This document shows, in pieces, positions 24,130 through 35,314 of a stretch of DNA of 64,000 bases. A program made the position numbers and the translations under genes. This DNA comes from Saccharina japonica (taxonomy: Eukaryota > Sar > Phaeophyceae > Laminariales > Laminariaceae): contig MEHQ01000140.1 of assembly GCA_008828725.1 (NCBI GenBank), forward strand, positions 493,832-557,831. The letters are read 5' to 3'. Within the stretch, counting starts at the first letter, position 1, and each line of letters opens with the position of its first letter. The notes beneath the pieces were generated by a model. The model was not told the DNA's origin. It ran no database searches and saw nothing but the letters and a program-made list of their open reading frames with translations.

Positions 24130-26559
24130 TAAAACGACGCCGATGATGATGACGACGATGACGATGATGACGATGACGACGCCGACGACCACGATGACGA
24201 TGACGACAGACGACGATGACAACGGCGACCACGACGGCAGCATCGACATCGACGACGGCGACGACGGCGAGCACAACGGCCACGATGGCGATGAACGATG
24301 ACGATGACGGCATTGATGACAGACGGCGACGACATTGACGACCACGACGATGACGTCGATGACCACGACAACAACATCGACGACCACGATGGAGACAGCG
24401 ATATCGAGGATAAATGCATCAATCGCACAGTAGCAGCACCAGGGCCAGCGGCAGCGCAGCGGCAGCGACAGCCGCAGCAGCAGCGGCACCGACAGCGGCA
24501 GCGGCAGCAACACCAATAGCAACAAAAAATGTTGTGGATTTTTTGCTGTTGCTGCTACTGCTGTATATGTGTGTGTGTGTTTTTTTTTACTCGTGCTTTT
24601 GTTACTTTCGGTTTTCGGTCTCGATCGGCGAGGTCGCGATGGACAATAGATGTATATATACCGGATACCGTTCCACTTGGATGGTACTGGTGTAGCTTGT
24701 GGCTAAAGCTAAATACCGGTCTAGCTGGGCGGAGGGGGCCTGTGTTGTGTCGTTTTTTTTTGGGGGCAAAATCCGAGTAAACACGCGGACCCTCTCGTGG
24801 GGATTATCATATCACGCTCGTGGATTGATGACGTACAATACTACGACTAGGTAAAGATAAATGTAATGTTTACTGTAGCGTCTGTGTTTCGAAGCGTGTT
24901 AAAGCAGGTACCGCCTGGTGACCAAGCGGCTGATGTTTTGTCCCGCGCCTAAGAGTACTACAAACACTACTACTCACAGCGGATGAGCACTCGTGCTGCA
25001 ATAGTAGGGGGAAGAAAAACATGTTGGGAGACTCCAGATACGCTCGCGGTGGCGATGGCGATGGCTCGACCTCTTGCGCTTGCCGAGGAAAGATGCTGCT
25101 TGCTTCCACCACTACCGAATCGCGTGTTGTCGAGAGAGGCTGGGTTGGTTGGAAGAAAGCGTGCGTGTTACGTGCAACCCGCGTGCGTGGATGAATGGTC
25201 TCTTGCAGGTACCGTACGCACGTAGCGTGCGTCCCCGTTTTGTTTTCTGTGTTGTCGGACGCTCTCGAGCGTGTGTAAGGGCTGTCTTGTGTTTTCCTTG
25301 GTTGTGGGCTGTAGTGATGATGACCCCGAATCTGAAGATGACGATGGTTTATCACCAGCCTGGTTATGATGACGAAAATAATGTCGATGGCGATGAGGAG
25401 GATGATGAGAGTTAAATAGTAATAAACGCGCTGTGGTTCTTGTCGGGTCGGATTTAGCGGCGACGTGGCGTCAAAAGTATGGCGGCGACCGAGACGCGAC
25501 GCAGTGCCCTCTCCCTCATCTTAATGGTGTGTGTCATATTTTTTTGACACGTTTTTTTATTTGCGTGGTTCGAGAGAGCGACTGCGGCTTTGCTCTCGTT
25601 CTTGTTTGCTGGCTTGGCACAAGGAGGGAGCGGGAGGGGGGGCGGGGGCGTGGGCCATGGATGGTGGGGGGGGGTATGCGGTGAGTGTATTCTTACACTA
25701 TTAATAGTAAATGAGTTTGGATGTTTACACAGCTTCTTTGCACCCGCTTCCAAATCGCTCGCAAGACGCATGACAGCGTAACAACGTGAAGCATGTTTGC
25801 GGGTTCGAGGCGACCACTCCGGGAGTCTTCAATGATAGAGACAGAGGCCTCCCTCCGCTGGCAAAGGGATTTTTATCAAACCGAAGCAATCCTCCCGTTC
25901 AGTCTCGCCGCGTTCATTCGGAAAGAAGCCGCGACTGGCAACTCGCTACCGCCGCCGCCGCCGCCGCGTGTGCGCGTCGCGGAACAGCAGAGACAGCAGT
26001 GGAGGGAGAGCACTTTTCTTTGGTAGAAAAAGAGCCAACATTTTTTTTCTTGAATCTTCGACGTAGATTGGGGGGAGTACCATTTTATGTGATTCATGTG
26101 TTTATAGAGTCGACAATATAACAACGCTACTTATCTATTTTAAGTCAACACGTAAATNACAACGATGTGATTTGTGGTTTTTCTACATGCACGTACGTAG
26201 CCTAGAGTGTCATCAAACAACGAAATATGTCCACCCCACCCTCCACCCTGCTACAACGAAAGATACAAACTATCCTCAATACCCATTCCACACTTCGCTG
26301 TGTGCGTGCGGCCCACGGTCCACTGCCCCCATCACAATTTTGAGATTTGAGATCGGTACGCTTCTAACACCAACGCCTCGATAAGACCTGGCCCCAATTG
26401 GGAAACACAACCTACAACAAAGGGAATAGGGCCAACACATGCGTATGATAGCGCGCGGAACTATTTCCATCTGTACTACAGTCAGCAGTACGAGTATACG
26501 CACATCCTCATACGTGCCTCGTACGGGCCACAACATAACCACTACCTACTCCAGAAAAA
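24130..26559. other. Second copy of the post-SEC15 spacer; no gene seen
   Basis: Same content as 19234-21656, including the GAC/GAT and GCA stretches. An ambiguous base sits at 26158, where copy 1 has C. Confidence 0.6.
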
Positions 26560-27499
26560 TCAGCACAAGAGCGCCCTAATCCGGCGTCCCGCGATCTCCG
26601 CGCCCCCCCCACTTCCTCTTGTACCCGGCATCCCCCTGCTTCCAGGCCGATCGCCCCCCCGCGCCTTCACCACCTTGAGCGCCACCTCCGCCCGCTACCG
26701 GGCCCATAATGTTGGCCCCCCCCCTCCTCCCACCCCCACGGCCACCTCCACGCCCCGCCCCACCTCTACTACCCCACCTCCACTCACCCCTATACCTCCA
26801 CCCCCACCCCTACCTCACCCCCCCTACACGACCCCACCCCACACCTCCGCCCCACCCAAACCCCTACCTCCACCCCACCATCAACACTGCCACCCCCACT
26901 CCCCCGACCACCTCGTTTTCCGTAGCCACCGCCACCACCTCGGCGGTAGCCACCACCGCCGCCGCCTCGCCCCTTTCCTCCGTCTAACTCCTTCCGCGCC
27001 TGCCAAGCGGGCATCGCGGGGCCGGCGCGGGCGTCACTCACGCGCCCGCCGCGGTCGGAAACTCCCGGTATCTCCGCTGCTTTCGTGCTTAGCTTCTTGG
27101 CGGCACCGCTCCCCTTGGAGAAAAGGAAAGGGGGGCAGGAGATAGGGGGGGGGTGTTATTCATCTGTGAGATAATGGTTGTGGTCTTTGTTTATCTTATT
27201 GATAAGGAGGCAAGCGGAAGATGGGAAGGAGGGGGAAGGGGAGGGAGGGGAGGGAGGGGAGGGGGGAGGGGAGGCAGGTGGTCTTTGTCTGTTGAGCGGA
27301 TGGTTGGGCCTTCTATATATCGCTCTTGCTTATCACTACCTGCTGCCAATTGTACACCAAGTACGAACTATTAACTTTAATCCGCCGCACTTACCTCTGT
27401 TATCCTGCGGGAGTGCCACCGGGCCACTGCCACCGGAGCCGTGAGGGCATCACCCACGGTCAACTTCACTGGCTCGTCCAAGAGTGCCTCTCGCTTCGC
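26560..27499 (-). CDS. 3' exons of an unrecognised minus-strand gene (copy 2)
   Basis: Exon 27499-27395 (35 codons, CAG acceptor, GAG|GTAAGT donor) joins in phase to an exon starting at 27113. The start of the latter follows a strong pyrimidine tract and reads 'GSGAAKKLSTKAAE'. After codon 24 there is a GTGAGT that could be a donor (27042); if not used, translation continues into a Gly/Arg-rich RGG-type segment. Two candidate ends exist, with stops near 26576 ('WKQGDAGYKRKWGGRG' frame) and 26560 ('RAEVALKVVKARGG' frame, high G/C third positions). The upstream phase is 0, matching the CAG|GTTCGT donor at 29348, so this is probably the tail of the 29298-30458 gene. RGG-type stretches are common in RNA-binding proteins; I cannot name the family. 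Confidence 0.45.
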
Positions 27500-27914
27500 C
27501 TGACATGGAATCAAAACATCAAGTCGCGAGGAGCAAGGCGTCAAAGAAAGTACCCCCCCCCCTCGCGAGGGTCCATGGTCATACGACTACGGCCGTGCAC
27601 GACATGAGTACACCCCCCCCGCCCCTCGCCTCCCCCGGGAGGGACTCGCCTAAAGCATTAACCAGTGATGGGGACGGATTTCGAAATAATTAGGAGCAGC
27701 AATCCCGCGTTGAGGCAGGTACATGCGGGGTGCGTCTAGCTACTGTAGGTCGCGCCTCTCTGCAAGGCGCCACCCTGCTCCTTGATCCTGGCGACGTCGC
27801 TGGGTTACCTCGTCTGTCTGATCTAACAATCTGCTGCTGCTGTACAAGTAACAATCTTTATTTTGCATCCCTGATGAGCCCAACCCTCAACGACGCCCCC
27901 CCCCCCCCTCCCCC

Positions 27915-28036
27915 TCCGCTTGGTGCAAGCAATGTCTGCCTGGTCGGTGAAAACCCAACGTGCTCCGTTCCGGCATTGTAGGGATGCGAAGGTCTATGGT
28001 CATACGACTACGGCCGTGCACGACATGAGTACACCC
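27915..28036 (-). repeat. Short dispersed repeat, family 1, reverse copy
   Basis: GCTTGGTGCAAGCAATGTCT, then TGCTCCGTTCCGGCATTGTA, then GTGCACGACATGAGTACA before a C-run. It starts right where the duplication ends, at a run of C, so the repeat may have been involved in the breakpoint. Confidence 0.85.
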
Positions 28037-28159
28037 CCATTCCCATCCTCCTCCTAATACCCGTTTTCTTGCTCGACCCCTCGCTTTTTCCGCCGTGCCT
28101 GCGATTGATCCAATCGGCGCTAGGCGCGGTCACAATACCACACCGCCCGAGGCGAGGGA

Positions 28160-28660
28160 CACGCGTGAACAAAAAAAAACCCGCCAAACACTGCTGACAA
28201 GCGGCACGAACGCATTGACTGGTGGCTGACCACTGATCGCTGAAACCACCATCACTGGTCGCAGGCGGGCCAGGTGTGCGCTTCGAAAGCCGTCTGGCTC
28301 CTTCAACTCGGGGGCAGAGTCACCGCCGCTCCGTCGGCGCCGTCCCGTTCCCCGCGAAGAAACGACTGCACCGCAACGTTCCCGAAGCGCGCCACAGCAT
28401 ACGTCGCCGCAGCGCGAAGTCCGCCGCTAGCGCCACGAGGACCTTGTCCGCCGTCACTCTCTGCGCGGCCGTGAGGTGCAGCCCTCGGAGCAGCGGCAAG
28501 TCCTCACCGCTGCCGCTGCCGCCACCGACGGCTTCCGCCTTTCCATGAATCGCAGGAGGAGTGCCTTGCCCATGGATTCGACGCGGGTCGTATTCTTATT
28601 TCAGCATTTCACGCAAATGAGGCGGGCAGGCAGGCGGACGTGCCGACGGGCAGGCAGACG
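28160..28660 (+). repeat. Diverged dispersed repeat, forward copy
   Basis: Inverted partner of 23045-23538. It ends near the GGCAGGCAGG microsatellite, as the partner begins near a CCTGCC run. No intact open frame. Confidence 0.8.
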
Positions 28661-28754
28661 AAGAAACGAAACAGAAAAACAAAACAATAAGCAGAACAAA
28701 CAAATAAACAAACAAACAAAACAGACGAGCAGAGCAAGCAAAACACACGAAACA

Positions 28755-28760
28755 AACGGG

Positions 28761-28820
<60 letters not shown>

Positions 28821-28850
28821 CAAGCAGGCAGGCAGGCAGGCAGGCAGGCA
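28755..28850. repeat. (GCAG)n microsatellite
   Basis: About 23 tetramers, GGCAGGCAGGCAGG, with one AAGC interruption. Confidence 0.96.
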
Positions 28851-29297
28851 CGGCGGACAGGCAAGGCAAGGCAGACAGACAAGCGCGGCATGGGTGGGTG
28901 GATGGGTGGGTTGATGGACGGGTGGGGGAAAGGGGGGGGGAGAATGCCGGGGGGGTTACTGATGTATATGTGACGGCGAGTGCTTACCGGCAGCCACCGA
29001 GCAAAACTGAGTTCCCCGAATAGCTGACAACCGCAGACCCGTTCATGCCATGCCACTACTCTTCTCGCAGACCCTCCCATCGGAGGGGGGCCCAACAACC
29101 GTCTGCCCGTCCGCCCGTCCACCCGTCCACTCGCCAGCCCGCCAAAAAGGACGCCGCAATCCAAGCGAGCGGTCGACACCCTTCATGCAACCCTCGATCA
29201 AACACTCACTGAACGTCGCATTTTCTGTCTGCGGCAATTCATGCGAAAGGGACCAAAACTGAGCCAAACATTATACTCGTGGTATACTGGTAAGTAG

Positions 29298-30458
29298 TTA
29301 AGGTGCGTATAATACCAGCGTGCATATCGCTGCCTGCGCTCGAGAACGAACCTGAGTCGAAGACGGAGCGCAGACGCCGCGATCACCGGAAGGGTTCTGG
29401 CCCTCTCCAGCAAGCGGCGGTGGCGCCGGTGTCTCGGCCGGCGCGGTTTCCGCCGCGCCCTCCCCCTGCCGCAACCGCCTCTGCTGCGCCTGGTGCGCCT
29501 CGATGCACAGGACTTGCAGCTCGGAGCACATGAACTTCAGAGCTTCAGCCCTGCGTGTGTGTGCGATTTGTGTGTTTGTGTGTGTTCCACACGCAGCATG
29601 GCCAGCGACATTGCGTATTAGATCTGACGTAAACCCGAAAATATCGGTCGGTAGGGGAGCGGAAACCCGGGGGTTTTATCCGATTGTCTCTCTTGTTTTT
29701 ACGCTTTTACGTTGAGGGACATTCTCCCGCGTGAACGTGTGAACGCACAATCATGCCTCTTCGTACAAACCGCAGCGGCCTAGGAGTACAACAACATACG
29801 TATACTATGTGCACTACTCTGTGCTCTGAGCCAAATGTGTACACGCGTACCTCGTACGGGGCTAACATCTATGATATGATATGTCGACGAGTATACCAGG
29901 TACAGTATACCCTGGGAATAACCATATAGAAGAACGGCGCCTGTATTCCTGGACGGTACTTGCTGAATGCAATACGCACCCACCAACAGCCGGGGACAAG
30001 CTAAAACCTACTCGTTTATGACTTGGAATTACTGTTGCGCACGAGTAACGATTTGCTACTTTTCTGCGGAGAATCATGGAGGCAACAGCAGCAGTAGTCA
30101 AGCAATAGAGTCACCTTTCGGCCATGTCGTTGCTGTCATTCCCTCCGCCGCAAAGGGCGGGGGTTGGTCTCATCATGCCGTGTGCAACAGCAATATCGAC
30201 GATCCTTTCGGCGTCCCACTCCAACTCCTGCTGGGCTCCCTGCGCCATCAATGCCCGCTTTAGGGTCCGGACTTGGCCAAGCACCACACCGCAAGCCTTT
30301 GCGAATGCGTCCTCCTGCTGCTCGCCGGATTGCACTCCCTGTCGAGAGAAGCCGCCCTGCTCGCCGTCCAAGCTACCGCTCAGGCCGAGATCGAGCATCG
30401 ACAGGAGACTGTTGAGGTCATCGGGAACAACATCCATCGACGATGAATCCACCGCCAT
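29298..30458 (-). CDS. Unrecognised protein, 5' exons of a minus-strand gene
   Basis: Exon 1 is 30458-30115 (ATG, 114 codons plus 2 nt, donor AAAG|GTGACT). Exon 2 starts at 29550 after GCAG, and the phase closes on an Arg codon to read 'AERAEALKFMCSELQVLCIE'. Exon 2 either ends at a CAG|GTTCGT donor at 29348 or reads to a stop at 29298, giving 198 residues. The protein begins with an acidic Leu-rich region ('LNSLLSMLDLGLSG'). Helical stretches follow ('AKACGVVLGQVRTLKRAL', 'QELEWDAERIVDIAVAHG') and then a Pro/Ala linker. There is no signal peptide or membrane segment. The helical, small, acidic character would suit a complex subunit, but no family is recognised. It starts 305 bp from the divergent gene at 30764. 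Confidence 0.6.
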
Positions 30459-30763
30459 GGCTGTTGCTCAATTTCTTCGTTGGCTAGCTGTTCTCAGGGA
30501 AAGATGGATGGTGGCCTGCCCGGCGCGTTTGGAGCTTCTGCTACATATAACACGCCCGGAGTAGTAACGCCGCTGAAGCGTTGCAGAAAACTTAGTTTAA
30601 ATTATTAATTATTACCAATGTGTCCGTAAATATAAGTAACGTTTTGTATTATATTATTAGTAAAAAAGTCCTTATATTTACGGATATATTGGCATGATAG
30701 GTACAAAACTTGCTCGCCCTCTATCGCTGTGCTCCAGACCATTCTTGTGCTTGTTGTACCAAA
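30459..30763. promoter_or_regulatory. Shared intergenic region of a divergent gene pair, with a hairpin
   Basis: 305 bp between two start codons, AT-rich at 30585-30685. Within it, CCAATGTGTCCGTAAATATA (from 30615) and the 22-nt arm at 30671-30692 form an inverted repeat with 20 of 22 positions paired and a 34-nt loop. That this region acts as a bidirectional promoter is inferred from position only. Confidence 0.5.
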
Positions 30764-33700
30764 ATGCGTCGGCATAGACCCCACCTCTTGCTAGTGGCGC
30801 TGTGTAGTGTATGCCCTTGCCGAGGATGGACTCCGGCGTCGCTGAGCCGTGTCTTGTCTCGACAATCGACCGCTGGAGCTAGGGCGGTGACGTGTTCTCG
30901 GACAGCGTGGGGTGTGGTCGAGGGAGCAAGTTGTAGGCGTACACCACAGCGTACGACAACAACAGTAGTAGTGGTAGCAGCGACTTCAACTCGCAATCCA
31001 TGGGGTATTGGGGGACCTGAGGACCTTGGGAGCTCTGAGGGCCTTGGAGGGCCTGGGGGCCTTGGGGGTCCTGAAAGTCCTGAGGATGAGACTCCGGCTA
31101 AAAAGCCACTGCCACGGTGAGAGATACAGCGCGAAGAGATGGGTATTGCAAGCTCCTGCACCTCTGCCCTCTGCCCGTGCCAGTCGCATGTTCAACAGAC
31201 AGCTTCTCGTAGCTCTAGTCTATATACGAGTACACCGACAACCTTATCGTACAGAGTACAGAGTACGTCTACGTATGTGACACACAGCAGCGGTTACCTT
31301 GTTACCGGTACCTGGTACACGTGCCAACAAGATGGCGACGACCGAGTTATCTGCTACCAGGTATACTCTACGCTCGCACTCCTAATAATACTGCTGTCTC
31401 CCGTCTCGCTCCACGTTTACGTACGTACCTGGTACATGTCAACGTCCTTCAGATACGTAAATCAAGCAATAGACAACAGCCGTAGATCATATTGCTTGTA
31501 GTGTCACAGAGTAGTCTCAGTAGAGTAGCAGACACAAAGAAATGCGCGCCATGATCTTGGGGCAGCCTCACACCTTGATGCGCGCGAAATACCTAAAAAA
31601 CTTCGTCGCTGCTCGCATGTCCTGAAAATAACGGGTTCCGCACGCACCTGCAGCAGTACCTGATACCTTCTTCACCTCTTGCAGTACGTACGAGTACATC
31701 ATGTGTGATAAAAGAACATCCGTTTTACGACCTCCTGGCATCACCGGCGCTCACTCCCTGTCCCGGCGTCCCCTCCCCCGCCCCCCACCAACGCACAGCG
31801 TGAAGATGGACGACACCCCCATCCCGGATTACCTGATCGACATGCTGAAGGAGGCCGGGGAGATCGATGAGAACGGCAAGCCACTGAACGACTTCTTCGA
31901 TCCCGACGACGACGACGAGTTTGGGTCGAAGAGGATCAAGGAGCACAACGCAGAGATCGAGGTGCGAAACAGACCTGCTACTCGTACTACCGGCACTCCA
32001 TACGGGTACTCGGGAATCCTTGCACATTTGTTGTCGAATGTATGTATCTACCGGTACTTGCCTGTATCGCAAATAAGGGAATCTGCCATGAAGGGTACAG
32101 GGTACTGCGAGGGCCATAAAGGGTCTCGAGTCCTGGTACGCTTTGTGGCAACAGGTAGTGGTACTTGCCTTTTTCCTACTTCACCAGGTGTACGGTGCGA
32201 CTACTACTGCTGCCCTATACGAACGGCCGCCCTGGTGGACTATTGAATGTTGGCTTAACCTCGTGCTACTATTATATAAGGTCGAATGCGTGTTTTCGAA
32301 TCCCTCCAAAGGCCTTTTTCTTATGCACATATTGACCATTGATAGCAGATAGCGCCTATAGCAGCTTGTGTGTATGCACGAATCGACGCGAGTCGACGAG
32401 AGAACCACATACTGAACTATTTTCGCGACGAACAGAAAGGCATGCTTCATAGCAGGGAGGGGGGAGATGTGCCTGCTATGTGACCCCCGGATCTGTGATA
32501 CGAACGGGAGGGAGCTGGGGAACTAGATCGAAGATAATAGATGGGATGGATACATACAGAGATACGCACGAAGTAGATTTACTGGCACTGTTGTCTGTCG
32601 TTGTTGCAGGCTCTATTATATTAATAATTCACGAGTATTACTCGCACCCGCAGCAGCCGTAGATAAATATGTGACGAAAAAAATAGCTTACAAGTACGTA
32701 GGGATACTAAGTACTGAGCTCTACGTGGCAAAACTGAAAGTCTTGTGCTAATCTTTTATTGTGGGTCGACGCCATCTGTAAAATATTGAAAGCTGGCAAA
32801 AACTAAACGACAACAACGCACCTGCGTGTGCCTCGTTCCGTGGACGGGTGTCAGACCGATTACTACGACGTGCCGTTCGGGGAGATGCTTTTCGGGGGGA
32901 AGGACGTGGACAAGGAGGACACGGGAAGCCTAATGGATACCAGCATCAACAACGCGGTCATCGAGTACGGGTTCCCCGCGGAATTTTTCCTGGACACGCT
33001 CTGCAGGTGCGACACCGCAGGGTTTTTCACCCTCTGACAAATCGTTGGGTTAGTTGCGCACGGCCTGCCTGCCCGTACACGTTGTGTCTTCGCGTAGCTT
33101 TTGTCCTGGCGGCGAGGGGAGGGGGGTCGCGGAAATGAGGGGGCGCGACTTTCGTCAATCAGGTGGTGGCTTCTCTTCCCCAAGTCTCGCCGGTTGCTAC
33201 GTACGGGCACGGTTTTTGCTTGCTTTGTTCCAGTAGGTAGCCGCTGCTTTGTTGGTCCCGACGGCAAACTTCTTTGAAAACAAAGGCTCGGATAGCAAAA
33301 GGTGATTGTAGCGTCTCTGCGACAATCCGGTGCAAGCACTCGTACCCCGGAACGGTCATTCATTGGCCAAAGCCCCCGTGCCAACAAACTCGATACCTGG
33401 AACAAGCTATATATCCCTTTTGGAACTGCACCCCCGTTTTTTTTGTTTGTTAACTCTTTGAATTAGTGTACTTTGTATACTGTTACTTTCCAGTATGTAG
33501 TAAATTAGTAAATTAGTTTATACTTAACCCTTTTCGAACTGCACACACGTTTTGGCTACAAACTACTTGGAAATCGGGTAAGATCGTTGTTGCAGAGTAA
33601 AAGAGGGTTTAGCTGGAATATCGTGCGGAAGCGGGGGTCCCCGCTTTCCTTTTTATCTCGTAAACTACCGCATTAGATGTCGCCGGCAGGCGAGAAACGT

Positions 33701-35314
33701 CGTCGTCGACCGCCGTCCTATTCTCTCAACTTCCTTCGTAGCAAACCCGGGTCTCAATGCGTCTACTGTGCGATACCGTCAGCTGTGCCTTGCGTGCAAC
33801 CAGCCATGCCGCCTCGCGCTGGAGTCCCCACCCGTTGTGGCGGATAAGCGTAAACGGCAGTGCAGCTAGTCTTCGGGCAGCCGCAGCTGGGTGAGTAGCA
33901 TACCCGTTTGCCGCGAAACTAAACGTACCGTGTCGGTGCCCGCTCCTCCCGTGGGTCCCAGGTGGGGAGTGACGCCACCCATCAACCAAGACGGGCGGTT
34001 GGGGGACATGATCGACGCCGAGCAAGCGGCCGGATTGTGCGAAGCTCTGACGGGCCTGGATGGATCAGATGTGAGCCGAATGATGCATCTCAGCAGAGTG
34101 GGTGGAGGACGGCATGTTTTACCTGGCGTCGGTGCGGTAGCGAGAGAGTGGAGGGGGGGGAGGGGGGAGGGGGGGGGGGGGTGTGCTCCGTTTGCCGCAA
34201 TTTAATGTGCTTCGCGGCGTTCGTTGTGCTGGCTAAAGTCGCCTTCGCGCCCCAAGGTGCGGGGAGTGGAAGAACCCGCATTCATGTTCGTTGGCCTCCA
34301 CGATGCAGCGGGGATATGAGCTGCAAGTACATATTGTTTATTTTCCTTCAGATTGTTTTTGGTACCGCCTGCCGCCCTTCCTACGTGCCGCCCGAATTGC
34401 GGATTGCGAACAAGCATCCCGGCTTAGTCTTGGCACCGCGGGATGTGGGGTGCCCAACTCGGCGATGCTGTCTGCGACTTGTTGAAACAAAAAGCTCCTG
34501 AGTATGCGTCAGCGTCATGTTCCGTGGATGCCAAGGTTGAGCTGGTCACTTCTGCCTGTTCCGCTCACTGTTGTCTGATTCTTCGTCCACGGGTTGGTCC
34601 GTTTGATCGATTGCCGTCGTCAAGGTACGAGATAACTACCTGGACGAGTCGCTCGAAGACCTGGCGTACGAGCTGGAGATTCCTCTGCCCGACCTCTTCC
34701 AGGCGTGCGCCGTGCAAAAGTGAGCTCGACGCGTGCCTCACTTTCTTGTTTTTCCGTGCGTCATCTGCCTTTTTTGTCATTGGGACAGATGATGCGATCG
34801 AAAGTTGTTTACGTGAGCGCGTTCCGCTTCAATTTTCTCCTCGACTGACATTAATTCTCACGCGCAAGCCCCCCCCCCCCTGACCCCCCCGCCTGCTGTT
34901 TCCACAAGAATCAACCTCCCGGTGGGCGGGGACACGCATATTACCGTCGACGAGTACAAGGTGCTTCTGGACAGCGTCGTCGAGGGGGGGGAGAAAAGCC
35001 GCGTGCGCCGACTTTTCGACGATAGCCGCAAGAGCCACCGCTGGAGCGGCCAAAAAGACTCGGAAAGCCGGGAGTTGGCACAGGAAGAGAGCGATAGGGT
35101 GGTCGAGAAGAACAACGCGGGGTTCGGGTGGAGAGATGGGCCTCCGACTTTGGGGGACGGCGAGGGCGAGTTGCCTCTCGGCATGGCCCACATTAGCGGG
35201 CGCATTTTCGGGGAGGATATATTTGCTTCAGTTTCGGGGGAAGATGAAGAGGAAGAGGAGGAGGAGGACGCATTGTTTGCGTTTGACCTGGATGCGGAGG
35301 AGGGGGGTGCGTAG
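30764..35314 (+). CDS. Unrecognised, probably plastid-targeted protein, 6 exons, 425 aa
   Basis: Exons 30764-31116, 31799-31961, 32855-33006, 33962-34070, 34625-34719 and 34909-35314 join in phase at every GT-AG junction. The N-terminus is a basic start ('MRRHRPH'), a hydrophobic core ('LLLVALCSVC'), then about 60 residues rich in Ser, Thr, Arg and Val with few acids. This is what bipartite presequences of secondary red plastids look like, although the usual Phe after the signal peptide is not obvious. A Gly/Pro-rich linker follows, then an acidic body: 'DYLIDMLKEAGEID', 'DYYDVPFGEMLFGG', 'YGFPAEFFLDTLCRWGVTPP', and 'SLEDLAYELEIPLPDLFQAC'. The last could form a helix-turn-helix, and is followed by 'INLPVGGDTHITVDEYKVLL'. 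The C-terminus is charged and acidic. The compact body looks conserved, but I do not know the family and assign no function. Confidence 0.8.
32455..32550 (+). repeat. Dispersed repeat, family 4
   Basis: GAGGGGGGAGATGTGCCTGC, GTGACCCCCGGATCTG and ATAATAGATGGGATGGA match, in the same order, a stretch at 61440-61540. It lies in the intron between exons 2 and 3 of the plastid-protein gene. Confidence 0.65.

Larger units (their letters stand above)
23540..27893. repeat. Direct duplication of about 4.35 kb, copy 2
   Basis: It begins immediately after the ambiguous base at 23539, in the middle of what is SEC15 intron 10 in copy 1, and runs to about 27893. It carries an orphan copy of the last SEC15 exon and the 3' exons of the minus-strand gene that continues to 30458. 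Confidence 0.97.
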
